Below are positions 46,622 to 54,465 of a stretch of DNA of 64,000 nt, piece by piece (the first letter of the stretch is position 1; each line of letters starts with the position of its first letter). The position numbers and the translations under genes were made by a program. The notes under the pieces were generated by a model. The model was not told where the DNA came from, did no database searches, and saw only the letters and a list, made by a program, of their open reading frames with translations. This DNA comes from Luteibacter mycovicinus (lineage in GTDB: Bacteria; Pseudomonadota; Gammaproteobacteria; Xanthomonadales; Rhodanobacteraceae): contig NZ_JQNL01000001.1 of the NCBI RefSeq assembly GCF_000745235.1, forward strand, positions 2,624,501 through 2,688,500. The letters are read 5' to 3'.

Positions 46622-47506
46622 TCAAGCCACCTGCGTGTGCAGCATCTCGTCGGTGAGATCGCCAAAGATCATCGCCGACGCCAGGCGCTCGCCATCCGGC
46701 GGACTGAACACGCCCATGGCGCCGCTCGGGCAATTGGTCATCTCGCCAATCAACACCGACTCGCCGTCCGAATACATATCCACGCGCACCAGCGAGAATC
46801 CCTGGCTCAGCCGCGTCGCCACCTGCAGCATCCTGTCGAGATTCGCCGGCCGCTCGAAGTCGATCGACCCACGCTCGTACACCAGCCCGAAACCCTGCTC
46901 GCGCCAGTCCAGGTCGTAGAACTTGCGCACATGCCGCGAGTGCCTTCCGTAGTCGACCTGAATCAGCCGCGGTCGCCCATGGAAGCAGAACACCTTGTAG
47001 TCGGTGATTTCCGCGTCGTTGAATATCAACGGCTCGACGATCACCTTCGGTTGCAGGTTCTTGTAGTTCCGCTCCCGTGAGGTCCGGTAATAATTCAGCG
47101 CGAACCAGCCGCGGATGCGCGCCATATCGACCGGCTCACCATGCTTGCGCGTGACGATCTGCCCGCTCGCATGCGTGGGTTTGATCACGCAGCGGTCGGG
47201 GATGAGATCGATGTCGACGTCGTCCACCCGGCGGAACACGGTATGCGTCGGCACGTTGTGCTCGTCGCCGACGCGGTCGCGGACGAAGGTCTTCACGAAT
47301 TCCTTGTCGGTCACGTAGACGCGCAACGGGTCCACGATCTCGGTGGAGGCCTTGATGCGATGGATGACGTCGTTGAACAAGGGGTGTCGTCGACGCGGCA
47401 GGCGCCGGTGCTGCATCACGAAGCCGAACAGGTGAACGAGGTGGTCGACCGGCGCGATGGCAGGCAGGTGCCCGATGAGGGCGCGTTTCATCGAATTTCC
47501 GGACAT
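46622..47506 (-). CDS. TupA-like ATP-grasp protein
   Basis: 294 aa from the ATG at 47506, preceded by AGGAAG. FGFVMQHRRLPRRRHPLFNDVIHRIK, YVTDKEFVKTFVRDRVGDE, CVIKPTHASGQIVTR and LVRVDMYSDGESVLIGEMTNCPSGAM are the ordered blocks of the TupA-like ATP-grasp family, found in surface polysaccharide and teichuronopeptide clusters. It likely ligates an amino acid or similar group to a sugar or peptide acceptor in the cytoplasm. Single gene, with a Clp-type site 147 bases upstream. Confidence 0.75.
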   Translation of the reverse strand: MSGNSMKRALIGHLPAIAPVDHLVHLFGFVMQHRRLPRRRHPLFNDVIHRIKASTEIVDPLRVYVTDKEFVKTFVRDRVGDEHNVPTHTVFRRVDDVDIDLIPDRCVIKPTHASGQIVTRKHGEPVDMARIRGWFALNYYRTSRERNYKNLQPKVIVEPLIFNDAEITDYKVFCFHGRPRLIQVDYGRHSRHVRKFYDLDWREQGFGLVYERGSIDFERPANLDRMLQVATRLSQGFSLVRVDMYSDGESVLIGEMTNCPSGAMGVFSPPDGERLASAMIFGDLTDEMLHTQVA

Positions 47507-47652
47507 CTCAGAGGCTTCCTTGTTTTGACCGGTTGGCTGGTAAAACGCACTGAAACGTTCGCTTCGTGGGCTACTCACAACTTGCGGATGCGCTTTGCGG
47601 GCAATCCAGGCGAGGCACGTTTTCGGCAAGACTAGCCGAAAGCGGCCCTAAG

Positions 47653-47668
47653 TGTGATGAAGGTCACA
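47653..47668. promoter_or_regulatory. consensus Clp/CRP binding site
   Basis: TGTGA-TGAAGG-TCACA, perfect CRP half-sites at N6 spacing, between the TupA-like gene and the terminator of the TonB receptor. Clp, the Xanthomonadales CRP homologue, uses the same consensus and controls surface polysaccharide genes. The target is most likely the TupA-like gene. Confidence 0.65.
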
Positions 47669-47718
47669 TTCACGAATGTGACGCAGTCGACCTTTATGGC
47701 GCGGGCGGCCTAAACGCA

Positions 47719-47752
47719 AGAAAGCCGACCGGGCTGCGCCTGGTCGGCTTTC
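47719..47752 (-). terminator. terminator of the Oar-like receptor gene
   Basis: Perfect stem AAAGCCGACC / GGTCGGCTTT with an 11-base loop and a short T-run, about 70 bases beyond the stop at 47820 on the minus strand. Confidence 0.8.
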
Positions 47753-47819
47753 TCGTCAACGGCAACCCCGTGTTGTGCCTCGCGGCACTACCCCGGAGAC
47801 AGGTCCTTCGGGTCAGGGC

Positions 47820-50800
47820 TCAGTAGTCGTAATTCACGCTCAGGCGGAAATAACGCGGCTGCTGCACCGCCGTCGGCGTCCCGTACAGCGGGTTCGCCAG
47901 GTTCGGGCTTTGCTCGCCATTCGGGTAGATACCGATCGTCCGCTGCTCGTTGAGCACGTTGAACACATTGGCGTTGAAGGCCAGCTTCGCATCGGCGAAG
48001 GCGGGACGATAGGTCACGCCGAGATCCACCTGGCGCACCCACGGCAGGCGGCCGTGGCTGCCGGGCGGGGAGGGCTCGCCGTTGCAGAAGTGGTAGCTGT
48101 TGCCGTAGCCCGCCGGGTCGGTACGATCCGCGCCGAAGTAGCCGAGGCAGGGCTTGGGCGCACCGGAGATCATGCTGAGGTTGCCGCTGACCAGCCATTC
48201 GGGGCTGAACTGGTAGTAGCCGAAGAACTTCAGCTGGTGCTTGTGATCGTTGTTCTGCACACCGTTGGTGTTGACCATGATGTACGAGTTGTCCCAGTCC
48301 TGCGTGGTCGACACCGCGGTCTGGCCGGTGCCGCGCGATTCGCGGTACAGGTCCGAGCGAAGCTGGCCTTCCGTGTTGCCGTAGCTGCGCGAATACGTAT
48401 AGCTGACCTTGCCATACCAGCCGTCGGCGAACGGATGCTCGAGGAAGGTCTCCAGCGAGTAGTAACGGCGCTTCAGGCGATCGAAACCGAACTCCTCGTT
48501 GGACAGCGGCACCTTCACGTAATTGCCCGAGGTATCCACCAGGTTGAAGGTGTTGGACTTACCGGGGTTGAACAGCCAGCAGCTGACCGGATTGCTCTGG
48601 TCGGTCACGTCGTAACCCAGCGACTGAGCCTTGGCCAGCACCAGGTCGATGTCGCAGTAGTCGTCGATGGCGTTACGCAGAATGCGCTGCGTGGCCTTGG
48701 CGCCGTAGACCCAGTCGGTTCCCAGCGTCTTCGTGAAGCCGAGGATGAACTCGTCCTGGTACTCGGACTTGAGGCCCTGCGTCGTCACCGTCTTCGGATC
48801 GGGCAGCTGACCGAACGTGTTGTTGGCGGCGACCGGCGGCGAGATCGCCGTAAGGCCGGTCGGCGTCCCGTCGGCCGCGATGCCGCCATAGGTGAAGTAC
48901 TGCGACGTCGTCAGCGCGCCGCCGGCGGCATTGAGCGCCGGATTCAGCGGCAGGCCGAGGTAGTAACGCCCCGCGTTGGCATACACCTTGAAGGTCGCGT
49001 CACCGAAGACGTCCCAGCTGGCTCCCAGGCGGGGCGCCCACTGCGGTTTGTGCTGGGTGATGAAGGCGTCGCCATCCGCGTTGAAGTTCTCGAACTGATC
49101 GTTACGGATACCGAACGAGAGCAGCCAGCGATCGTTCACCTGCCACTTGTCCTCGATGTACTGCGCGCGCTGCGTCGAGCGAACGGTGGCGAGACTGCTG
49201 TTGATGTTCTGGATGACGTAGTAACCGCCGGCACCGTTGGGGAAGCCGGCCGTCGCCGGCACACCTAGGCCCGTGGAAATCGGTGTGTTCGGATCGGACT
49301 GGCCATACGTCCACGAGTACCCGCCGGGACCCGACGTCACCGAGCCCTGGTCGATGGCCACCGCGGTCTGGTTGTCGATACCGGCGGTGATCGTGTGATC
49401 GCCGATCTTGTAGGTGATGTCGATGCGCGTATTGGTGGTGCGGTTACCGCGGCCCGAGGGACTGAGGCTGGATACGGTCTGGCTGTTGCCGCGCGACGAT
49501 CCGCCGTTGAGCGCCGGGTTCTGGTTGACCAGGCCATCGACGTACGTGAGGCTCGAGTTGTAGCCGCCGGGCGCATCGTAGTCGGTGGTATGCAGCTTGC
49601 CGTACAGCGCGCTGACGGTCAGATCATCGGTAATGTAGCCGGTGTATTTGGCCGTCCACAGGTTGCCGCCGGTCTTGATATCGTCGTCCTGGCCGATGCG
49701 ATCCTGCCGCACGCGGTTGACGTAGTCGTAGTTGTAGATGCTGCCCGAGGTCTGATACTTGTCCGACGCGCCGGTCAACTCGAGGATGTTGTTGTCCGTG
49801 ATGTTCCAGTCGATCTTGCTGTACCAGCGCGGCGAGTTGTATCGGTAATCGACGTAGGGCTTGGTACTCGTGTAACCGCTCACCGGGTTGACGGTATTGC
49901 CTTCCTGTCGCTGGTATTCGCCGGCAACGAAGATAAACAGCTTGTCCTTGATCAGTGGGCCGCCGGCATAGGCGCTGACCGTGGTGCTGTCACCGCCGTT
50001 CTCGCTATCGGGCGAGTACAGATTGCCGGCTCGGGGCGAGGCGGGCAGGCCGCTTTCGTAGTAGCGGTTGCGCTGGTTGGCGCGCGCGAAGCTCGGCTCC
50101 CACAGCACCTGCGTGCCGAAGTGCCATTCATTGGTGCCGCGCTTGCCGACCACATTGATGACGCCGCCGTCGGATCGGCCATACTGGGCGCTGTATCCGC
50201 CGGTGTAGACCTCCTGCTGCTCGATCGCGCCATACGGCAACGACAGGCCGCCGAAGCCACGCAGGGGGTCGGTGGTCGAAAAGCCGTTGACGTAATAGGC
50301 ATTCTCACTCGCGGCCGAACCACCGAAGCTCACCAGTGAATTGCCGGTCGGACCCTTGAAGCTGCCACCGTTCTGCACCACGCCGGGCGCGAGCAGTGCG
50401 ATGGCTTCCGAGTTACGGCCCAGCGGCAGGCGTGCCAGCTGTTCCGAGGTGACGACGGTGCGCGAATCGATCGTCGATACGTCGATCTTGGGCAGCGCGG
50501 AAGCGGAGACCGAGACGCCGGACATGTCGGTGGTCTGTGCCTCGGCCGGAGCGAACGACACTTCGGTACCGGCGCCGACCTTCAGAACGACGTTCTGGCG
50601 CGTGTCGACGGTCTGACCATTGGCGCGCAGGGATACCGTATACGTGCCCAGCGGCAGCTGGCCGGCCGAGTAACGGCCGCGCTCATCCACGGCGATTTCG
50701 CGGGTGATACCGGTGTCACTGGTGATGACGACCGTCTCGCCGGCAGCGACAGGCGCCTGGCCGAAGATGCCACCGGTGGTGGACTGGGCGAAGGCGGCGG

Positions 50801-50867
50801 GATTCGCGACGATTGCGAGGGCGATGGCCAGCGCGGACTTGTTCAAGGGCTTGTTACGGCTAAGCAT
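47820..50867 (-). CDS. Oar-like TonB-dependent receptor
   Basis: 1015 aa from the ATG at 50867, which opens a signal peptide (ALAIALAIVANPAAFA); the frame extends upstream to 51053 but lacks coding sense. Residues about 30-100 form a carboxypeptidase regulatory-like domain (TTGGIFGQAPVAAGETV, GRYSAGQLPLGTYTVSL), followed by a plug and a long barrel ending in an aromatic residue (FRLSVNYDY). This layout is that of Oar/Cna-B-type receptors of Xanthomonadales, often for peptides or carbohydrates. A palindromic operator candidate lies upstream. Confidence 0.85.
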   Translation of the reverse strand: MLSRNKPLNKSALAIALAIVANPAAFAQSTTGGIFGQAPVAAGETVVITSDTGITREIAVDERGRYSAGQLPLGTYTVSLRANGQTVDTRQNVVLKVGAGTEVSFAPAEAQTTDMSGVSVSASALPKIDVSTIDSRTVVTSEQLARLPLGRNSEAIALLAPGVVQNGGSFKGPTGNSLVSFGGSAASENAYYVNGFSTTDPLRGFGGLSLPYGAIEQQEVYTGGYSAQYGRSDGGVINVVGKRGTNEWHFGTQVLWEPSFARANQRNRYYESGLPASPRAGNLYSPDSENGGDSTTVSAYAGGPLIKDKLFIFVAGEYQRQEGNTVNPVSGYTSTKPYVDYRYNSPRWYSKIDWNITDNNILELTGASDKYQTSGSIYNYDYVNRVRQDRIGQDDDIKTGGNLWTAKYTGYITDDLTVSALYGKLHTTDYDAPGGYNSSLTYVDGLVNQNPALNGGSSRGNSQTVSSLSPSGRGNRTTNTRIDITYKIGDHTITAGIDNQTAVAIDQGSVTSGPGGYSWTYGQSDPNTPISTGLGVPATAGFPNGAGGYYVIQNINSSLATVRSTQRAQYIEDKWQVNDRWLLSFGIRNDQFENFNADGDAFITQHKPQWAPRLGASWDVFGDATFKVYANAGRYYLGLPLNPALNAAGGALTTSQYFTYGGIAADGTPTGLTAISPPVAANNTFGQLPDPKTVTTQGLKSEYQDEFILGFTKTLGTDWVYGAKATQRILRNAIDDYCDIDLVLAKAQSLGYDVTDQSNPVSCWLFNPGKSNTFNLVDTSGNYVKVPLSNEEFGFDRLKRRYYSLETFLEHPFADGWYGKVSYTYSRSYGNTEGQLRSDLYRESRGTGQTAVSTTQDWDNSYIMVNTNGVQNNDHKHQLKFFGYYQFSPEWLVSGNLSMISGAPKPCLGYFGADRTDPAGYGNSYHFCNGEPSPPGSHGRLPWVRQVDLGVTYRPAFADAKLAFNANVFNVLNEQRTIGIYPNGEQSPNLANPLYGTPTAVQQPRYFRLSVNYDY

Positions 50868-50973
50868 GAAGAAACGTCTCCCTGGATCTGTTTGGACGCA
50901 CGGACATGCACGGGTGGCCGCGGCGCGGCACCCGTAATGGCTGATAAAGGCAAACCCTGGCGCACGCCTCCGA

Positions 50974-50997
50974 CGCTGACAACGCGCGTTGTCAGCG
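50974..50997. promoter_or_regulatory. 24-bp perfect palindrome upstream of the receptor gene
   Basis: CGCTGACAACGC followed by its exact complement, 107 bases before the receptor ATG. The TGACAACG...CGTTGTCA core resembles LacI-family operators such as the NagR box of Xanthomonas, but with two extra central bases. Probably an operator inside the long 5' leader. Confidence 0.6.
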
Positions 50998-51053
50998 CGG
51001 AACGAGCCGCGTAAACGCGCATCCGCGCGTCGCTTCCCTTCAGAAGACTTCAC

Positions 51054-51070
51054 GTGCTGCGTCGCAGCAC
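51054..51070. promoter_or_regulatory. 17-bp palindrome near the receptor promoter
   Basis: GTGCTGCG-T-CGCAGCAC, next to an AT-rich TATATAACC that could be the minus-strand -10 region. Candidate second operator; the rest of 50868-51186 shows no gene. Confidence 0.45.
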
Positions 51071-51186
51071 TTGCTATCGGTTATATAGAAAAGTTACGGG
51101 GATGTATAGGGGTTTAGACGGCCTTTTCGAAAGAACGTCCGGTCGGCTGCGTCGGCGCCAGGGGGCGCTCCGGCGCGGCCAGGGCC

Positions 51187-51366
51187 TCAGAAACGCATAT
51201 CCACGCCGGCGTGAATCGTATGAACGTGTATGCGTTTGCCGCCTGGCCGGATGCGGGCTCCCGCGAGCGTATAGCGCGAAACGTCGAGCGAGAGATCAGT
51301 AGTCGGCGTGAGGGCAAAGCCGATGCGCATCGACGCCAGGCGCGTACGGGCGATATCGCCTCTCAT
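51187..51366 (-). pseudogene. C-terminal remnant of a small outer membrane barrel protein
   Basis: The frame ends ASMRIGFALTPTTDLSLDVS and, a few residues on, HTIHAGVDMRF. This matches the end of the barrel protein at 45712 (GVGYAVTSHLDVGIDVTRYTS) and the terminal-Phe rule for outer membrane barrels. There is no signal peptide or upstream strands, so it is the last ~60 residues of a decayed paralogue. Confidence 0.5.
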
Positions 51367-51488
51367 CACGGGGATCTGCTTTTTGACTAAAGAATTCCTT
51401 GCGGCCGCCGCTAAAAGCGACCGGAAGTCGGTCGCCGCCTCACAGCGGTCCGGATCGGTCAATCAGGGATTTCAGGGAGCAGGTGGTA

Positions 51489-52022
51489 ATGATGTATCGG
51501 AAATGGATGTTGGCTGCCGCAGCGGTAGTCCAGTTGAGCGCGTGCACGGTGTTCGTACCCAGGGCGACAGAGCCCACCGATGGGCCACGTGCGAGGATTC
51601 GCGTCATTGGCGGTGGCGGCGACCTTATCGTGACGCCGAAGCGACAGCCGGGCGGTCGGCACGGCGGCTTCGTCGCACATGGCGTGCTGTATCCCGGATC
51701 GCGCCAGAAACTCGGGATGCCGGACCACGAAGAGCCGACCTCTTGGGCCGACGAATACTACGTCGAGGCCGATCAGGATGTACAAGTCTGGTTTACTTAC
51801 GATTTGCGTACACCCGGTAGCAAATACGCACCCGGTACGCGTCAGTCATGCGGTCCCGTCGACGGGCAATTCCATGTCGACGAAGGGGCGGATTACGAGG
51901 TATCCGCTCGTGTGGATGCAGGCATGCGCGGCTGCTTCGTCGACGTGAAGCGCATCGTCGAACTCAACGGGAAGGTGTATTTCCTGCCCGTCCGCGTCGG
52001 ACCGCGGGTGCTTCCCAAATAA
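51489..52022 (+). CDS. putative lipoprotein of unknown function
   Basis: 177 aa from the ATG at 51489 (another ATG follows at once). The signal MMYRKWMLAAAAVVQLSAC has a good lipobox (LSAC), so the Cys is probably lipidated. The mature part is beta-rich (RIRVIGGGGDLIVTP, YFLPVRVGPRVLPK) with two further Cys residues (RQSCGPVD, MRGCFVD) that may pair. Family not recognised. It lies 47 bases before the GST gene. Confidence 0.65.
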   Translation: MMYRKWMLAAAAVVQLSACTVFVPRATEPTDGPRARIRVIGGGGDLIVTPKRQPGGRHGGFVAHGVLYPGSRQKLGMPDHEEPTSWADEYYVEADQDVQVWFTYDLRTPGSKYAPGTRQSCGPVDGQFHVDEGADYEVSARVDAGMRGCFVDVKRIVELNGKVYFLPVRVGPRVLPK

Positions 52023-52069
52023 GGGGAGGAGGCCTACCTTTGCTGCTTTATGGCCCAAAGGTATGCCTC

Positions 52070-52774
52070 ATGTCCGACCTATCCGCCTTCCCGATCACGT
52101 CGCGCTGGCTTGCCACACACCCCGATCGTATCCAGCTCTACTCGCTGCCCACGCCTAACGGCGTCAAGGTATCGATCATGTTCGAAGAACTGGGCATTCC
52201 TTACGAGGTCCACCTCGTGGATATCGGCAAGAACGAGAGCAAGCTGCCGGAGTTCGAGTCGCTGAATCCGAATGGCAAGATCCCTGCGATGATCGACCCG
52301 GACGGTCCGGGTGGAAAGCCACTTGGCTTGTTCGAATCAGGCGCCATCCTCCTTTATCTCGCGGAGAAGACCGGCCGCTTCCTGCCGAAGGACGAAGCGA
52401 AGCGCTGGGAAACGATCCAGTGGGTCTTTTTCCAGATGGCGGCCATCGGCCCGATGTTCGGCCAGGTCGGCTTCTTCCATAAGTTCGCCGGCCGCGAATA
52501 CGAAGATAAACGTCCGCTGGAGCGCTACGTCGCGGAAAGCAAACGACTGCTCGCAGTGCTCGACCGGCAGCTCGACGGTAAGGACTGGATCGTCGGCGAT
52601 GAGTACACCATCGCGGATATCGCCACGCTGGGCTGGGTCAATAATCTGGTGACGTTCTATGGTGCCCGTGACTTGGTGGGCTTCGATGACTTCCAGAACG
52701 TCATCGGGTGGCTGGAACGTGGCACGTCGCGGCCTGGCGTGGAGCGCGGATTGAAGATTCCGGCGCGGACCTGA
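52070..52774 (+). CDS. glutathione S-transferase, YghU/YfcG-like
   Basis: 234 aa. The start LPTPNGVKVSIMFEELGIPYE with the conserved Asn after Pro, then NPNGKIPAMIDPDGPGGKPL and LFESGAILLYLAEKTGRFLP, are hallmarks of the nu-class disulfide-bond GSTs (YfcG/YghU), which bind two glutathiones and reduce disulfides or hydroperoxides. The helical C-terminal domain has YTIADIATLGWVNN. Cytoplasmic. Convergent with the antitoxin gene, 4 bases apart. Confidence 0.85.
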   Translation: MSDLSAFPITSRWLATHPDRIQLYSLPTPNGVKVSIMFEELGIPYEVHLVDIGKNESKLPEFESLNPNGKIPAMIDPDGPGGKPLGLFESGAILLYLAEKTGRFLPKDEAKRWETIQWVFFQMAAIGPMFGQVGFFHKFAGREYEDKRPLERYVAESKRLLAVLDRQLDGKDWIVGDEYTIADIATLGWVNNLVTFYGARDLVGFDDFQNVIGWLERGTSRPGVERGLKIPART

Positions 52775-52778
52775 GGTA

Positions 52779-53102
52779 TCAGGCCAGCACTTGGAGTCCA
52801 TGCTTGGCGACAACCGCAAGAAGCTTCAGCGCCATGCCGCTAGGCTTCTTGGCCCCGGATTCCCACTTCTCAACCGTGCTCTCACTCGTATTCAGGTAGC
52901 GCGCGAATACCGGCTGGCTCACATGATTCCGCTCGCGAAGCTGCTTGATCTGCAACGAGTCGATCATTGGGGGTGTAGCGATGCAGAGATCATCGAAGTC
53001 CCGCATGGTTGCCTTGTCGATGGTCCCAGCTCTGCGCATTCCGGACACGGCGCTGTGAATCGCCTCGAATGCGTCGCTCTTATGCTTACGATTAGCGTTC
53101 AT
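52779..53102 (-). CDS. HigA/YiaG-type antitoxin, XRE family
   Basis: 107 aa from the ATG at 53102, overlapping the toxin frame by 11 bases. The C-terminal HTH is clear: LRERNHVSQPVFARYLNTSE, STVEKWESGAKKPSGMALKLL. The N-terminal part (SDAFEAIHSAVSGMRRAGTI) is shared with antitoxins of RelE/HigB-like toxins of this gene order (toxin first). It should repress its own operon through the palindrome at 53474. It is intact although the toxin is not. Confidence 0.8.
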   Translation of the reverse strand: MNANRKHKSDAFEAIHSAVSGMRRAGTIDKATMRDFDDLCIATPPMIDSLQIKQLRERNHVSQPVFARYLNTSESTVEKWESGAKKPSGMALKLLAVVAKHGLQVLA

Positions 53103-53464
53103 TACGTACCTCAATGAGTTCCGAGATCGCCACTTCCTTGTCGATGTCTTGCTCTACCTTTCGACTGTAAAGTGCCGCAAGCTTCCTGAACGCGGCGAGT
53201 TCCGAGTCGTCGATATTTGCCCGATCCTTTTTCGCGAACAGATAGGCAAAGATCCAGTACCGCCGTCCTTTCGCGACCACGATAGACCTGTGCATGTTGC
53301 GGTTGAGGCGTTTCTTGAAAACCCCGCCGCCCAGGTCATCGGCTTGGCCGCGCATGACTTCGAGCCGCGTTTCGTAGCTCCGAGTCGCTGATCAGGTGTT
53401 TTTTCGCCATCTTGGCGAACCACGCGGTCTTGAACACCCGCTGGCCTTGCGTCCATTCGTCCAT
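53092..53464 (-). pseudogene. RelE/HigB-like toxin with a one-base frameshift
   Basis: From the ATG at 53464 the frame reads MDEWTQGQRVFKTAWFAKMA ... HLISDSELRNA and then leaves the family; removing one base in the GCGGC near 53366 restores ALEVMRGQADDLGGGVFKKRLN, HRSIVVAKGRRYWIFAYLFA and ANIDDSELAAFRKLA. The joined product of ~123 aa is a typical RelE-superfamily mRNA interferase. As it stands it is inactivated, unless the extra base is a sequencing error. Confidence 0.75.
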
Positions 53465-53473
53465 GGCTTAGGG

Positions 53474-53488
53474 TAGCACTGGGTGCTA
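53474..53488. promoter_or_regulatory. operator of the toxin-antitoxin operon
   Basis: TAGCAC-TGG-GTGCTA, perfect 6-base arms, 10 bases before the toxin ATG at 53464. Typical place for antitoxin autoregulation. Confidence 0.6.
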
Positions 53489-53501
53489 TTTATTTCTAGC
53501 C

Positions 53502-53534
53502 AAAAAAACGGCCGCATTAGGCGGCCGTTTTTTT
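53502..53534. terminator. bidirectional terminator
   Basis: AAAAAAACGGCCGC pairs with GCGGCCGTTTTTTT around a 5-base loop. Flanked by A and T runs on both sides, so it can act in both directions; it follows the stop side of the barrel gene at 53556 only loosely, and precedes the toxin operon. Confidence 0.8.
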
Positions 53535-53555
53535 GCACCTGAGACTACCTACTTC

Positions 53556-54239
53556 TCAGAACCGGAACTCAGCCCCCGCCGCCCACACGCCGATCTTCTG
53601 GCTGATGCTGCCCGCATCGCTCTTGTAGTCGCCGTGGTAGTGCTCGTAACCCAGCGTGACGCCGAAGTTGCGGGTGAAGTCATAGCCGACGTTCAACGCA
53701 CCGTAGAAACCGTTGTCGTGCGACGCGTTCTTGTACGAATAGTGGTCGCGGCTGCCCGGCGAATAGTAAAGATCGACGCCGTCGACATCGCTGCGCAGGC
53801 GCGACCACATGTGAAGGAAGCCTGTGCGCAGGCCCAGCGACCATGAATGGCCGAGCATCCACTTGGCATTGATGCCCAGTAGCGCGGCCTTGTTCTTGAT
53901 CTCGGAGCGGTCGGTCTCCGTCCATCGGCCTGGCGAGGTCGCATCCACCCGGTCCGACAACTTGCCCAGGTCGACGAAGCCGGCTTCAGGTCCGATCGAG
54001 AACACGTCGTCGATCATCCAGCGATAGCCGCCGGTGACGCCGAAAGCGGTGTCTTTCTTGTCGACATGCTCGGTCGCGTCGATGCCGTAATAGGAATACG
54101 TGCCGCTTTCGCCGGTATCCCCGCTGTAGTGCGACTTGCCAGCCGAGGCAGTGATAAAGGCCTGGCCGTCGGCCTGGGCGGCGATCGGAGCGATCGCGAG
54201 AAGAGCGGTAACGACCGCCGTGCGCATGACCTTATGCAT
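53556..54239 (-). CDS. small outer membrane beta-barrel protein
   Basis: 227 aa from the ATG at 54239, with signal peptide MHKVMRTAVVTALLAIAPIAAQA; the open frame upstream to 54608 is not coding. Strands such as AFGVTGGYRWMIDDVFSIGPEAGFVDLG, ALNVGYDFTRNFGVTLGYEHYHG and the last residues GAEFRF mark an OmpA/Ail-type barrel. Shares the YRW...G.E.G..DLGK pattern with the protein at 45712, so the two are paralogues. The function is unknown. Confidence 0.75.
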   Translation of the reverse strand: MHKVMRTAVVTALLAIAPIAAQADGQAFITASAGKSHYSGDTGESGTYSYYGIDATEHVDKKDTAFGVTGGYRWMIDDVFSIGPEAGFVDLGKLSDRVDATSPGRWTETDRSEIKNKAALLGINAKWMLGHSWSLGLRTGFLHMWSRLRSDVDGVDLYYSPGSRDHYSYKNASHDNGFYGALNVGYDFTRNFGVTLGYEHYHGDYKSDAGSISQKIGVWAAGAEFRF

Positions 54240-54465
54240 GGTGTTCCCTGTTCCTGATGATGTCCGTCGGCTCCGGCGCCGTACGGTCCCGCATGGGCGG
54301 GCGCGGCATTTTACGAGAATTCTGAGTGCCGTGACCGTGACCTCTGGCATAGGGCGCTCCGGACCATGACGTTTAGCATCGAAGGCTTGCGCGGACCGCA
54401 GGGGACCGCGCCGACCCGCTCGCAGGGATGGCCGGGCGATCCACACGCTCCACGGGAGAATTCCA

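Noticed and set aside
47775..49268. 497-codon plus-strand frame opposite the Oar-like receptor
   Set aside because: Low-complexity antisense translation; the receptor frame has plug, barrel and terminal aromatic residue.
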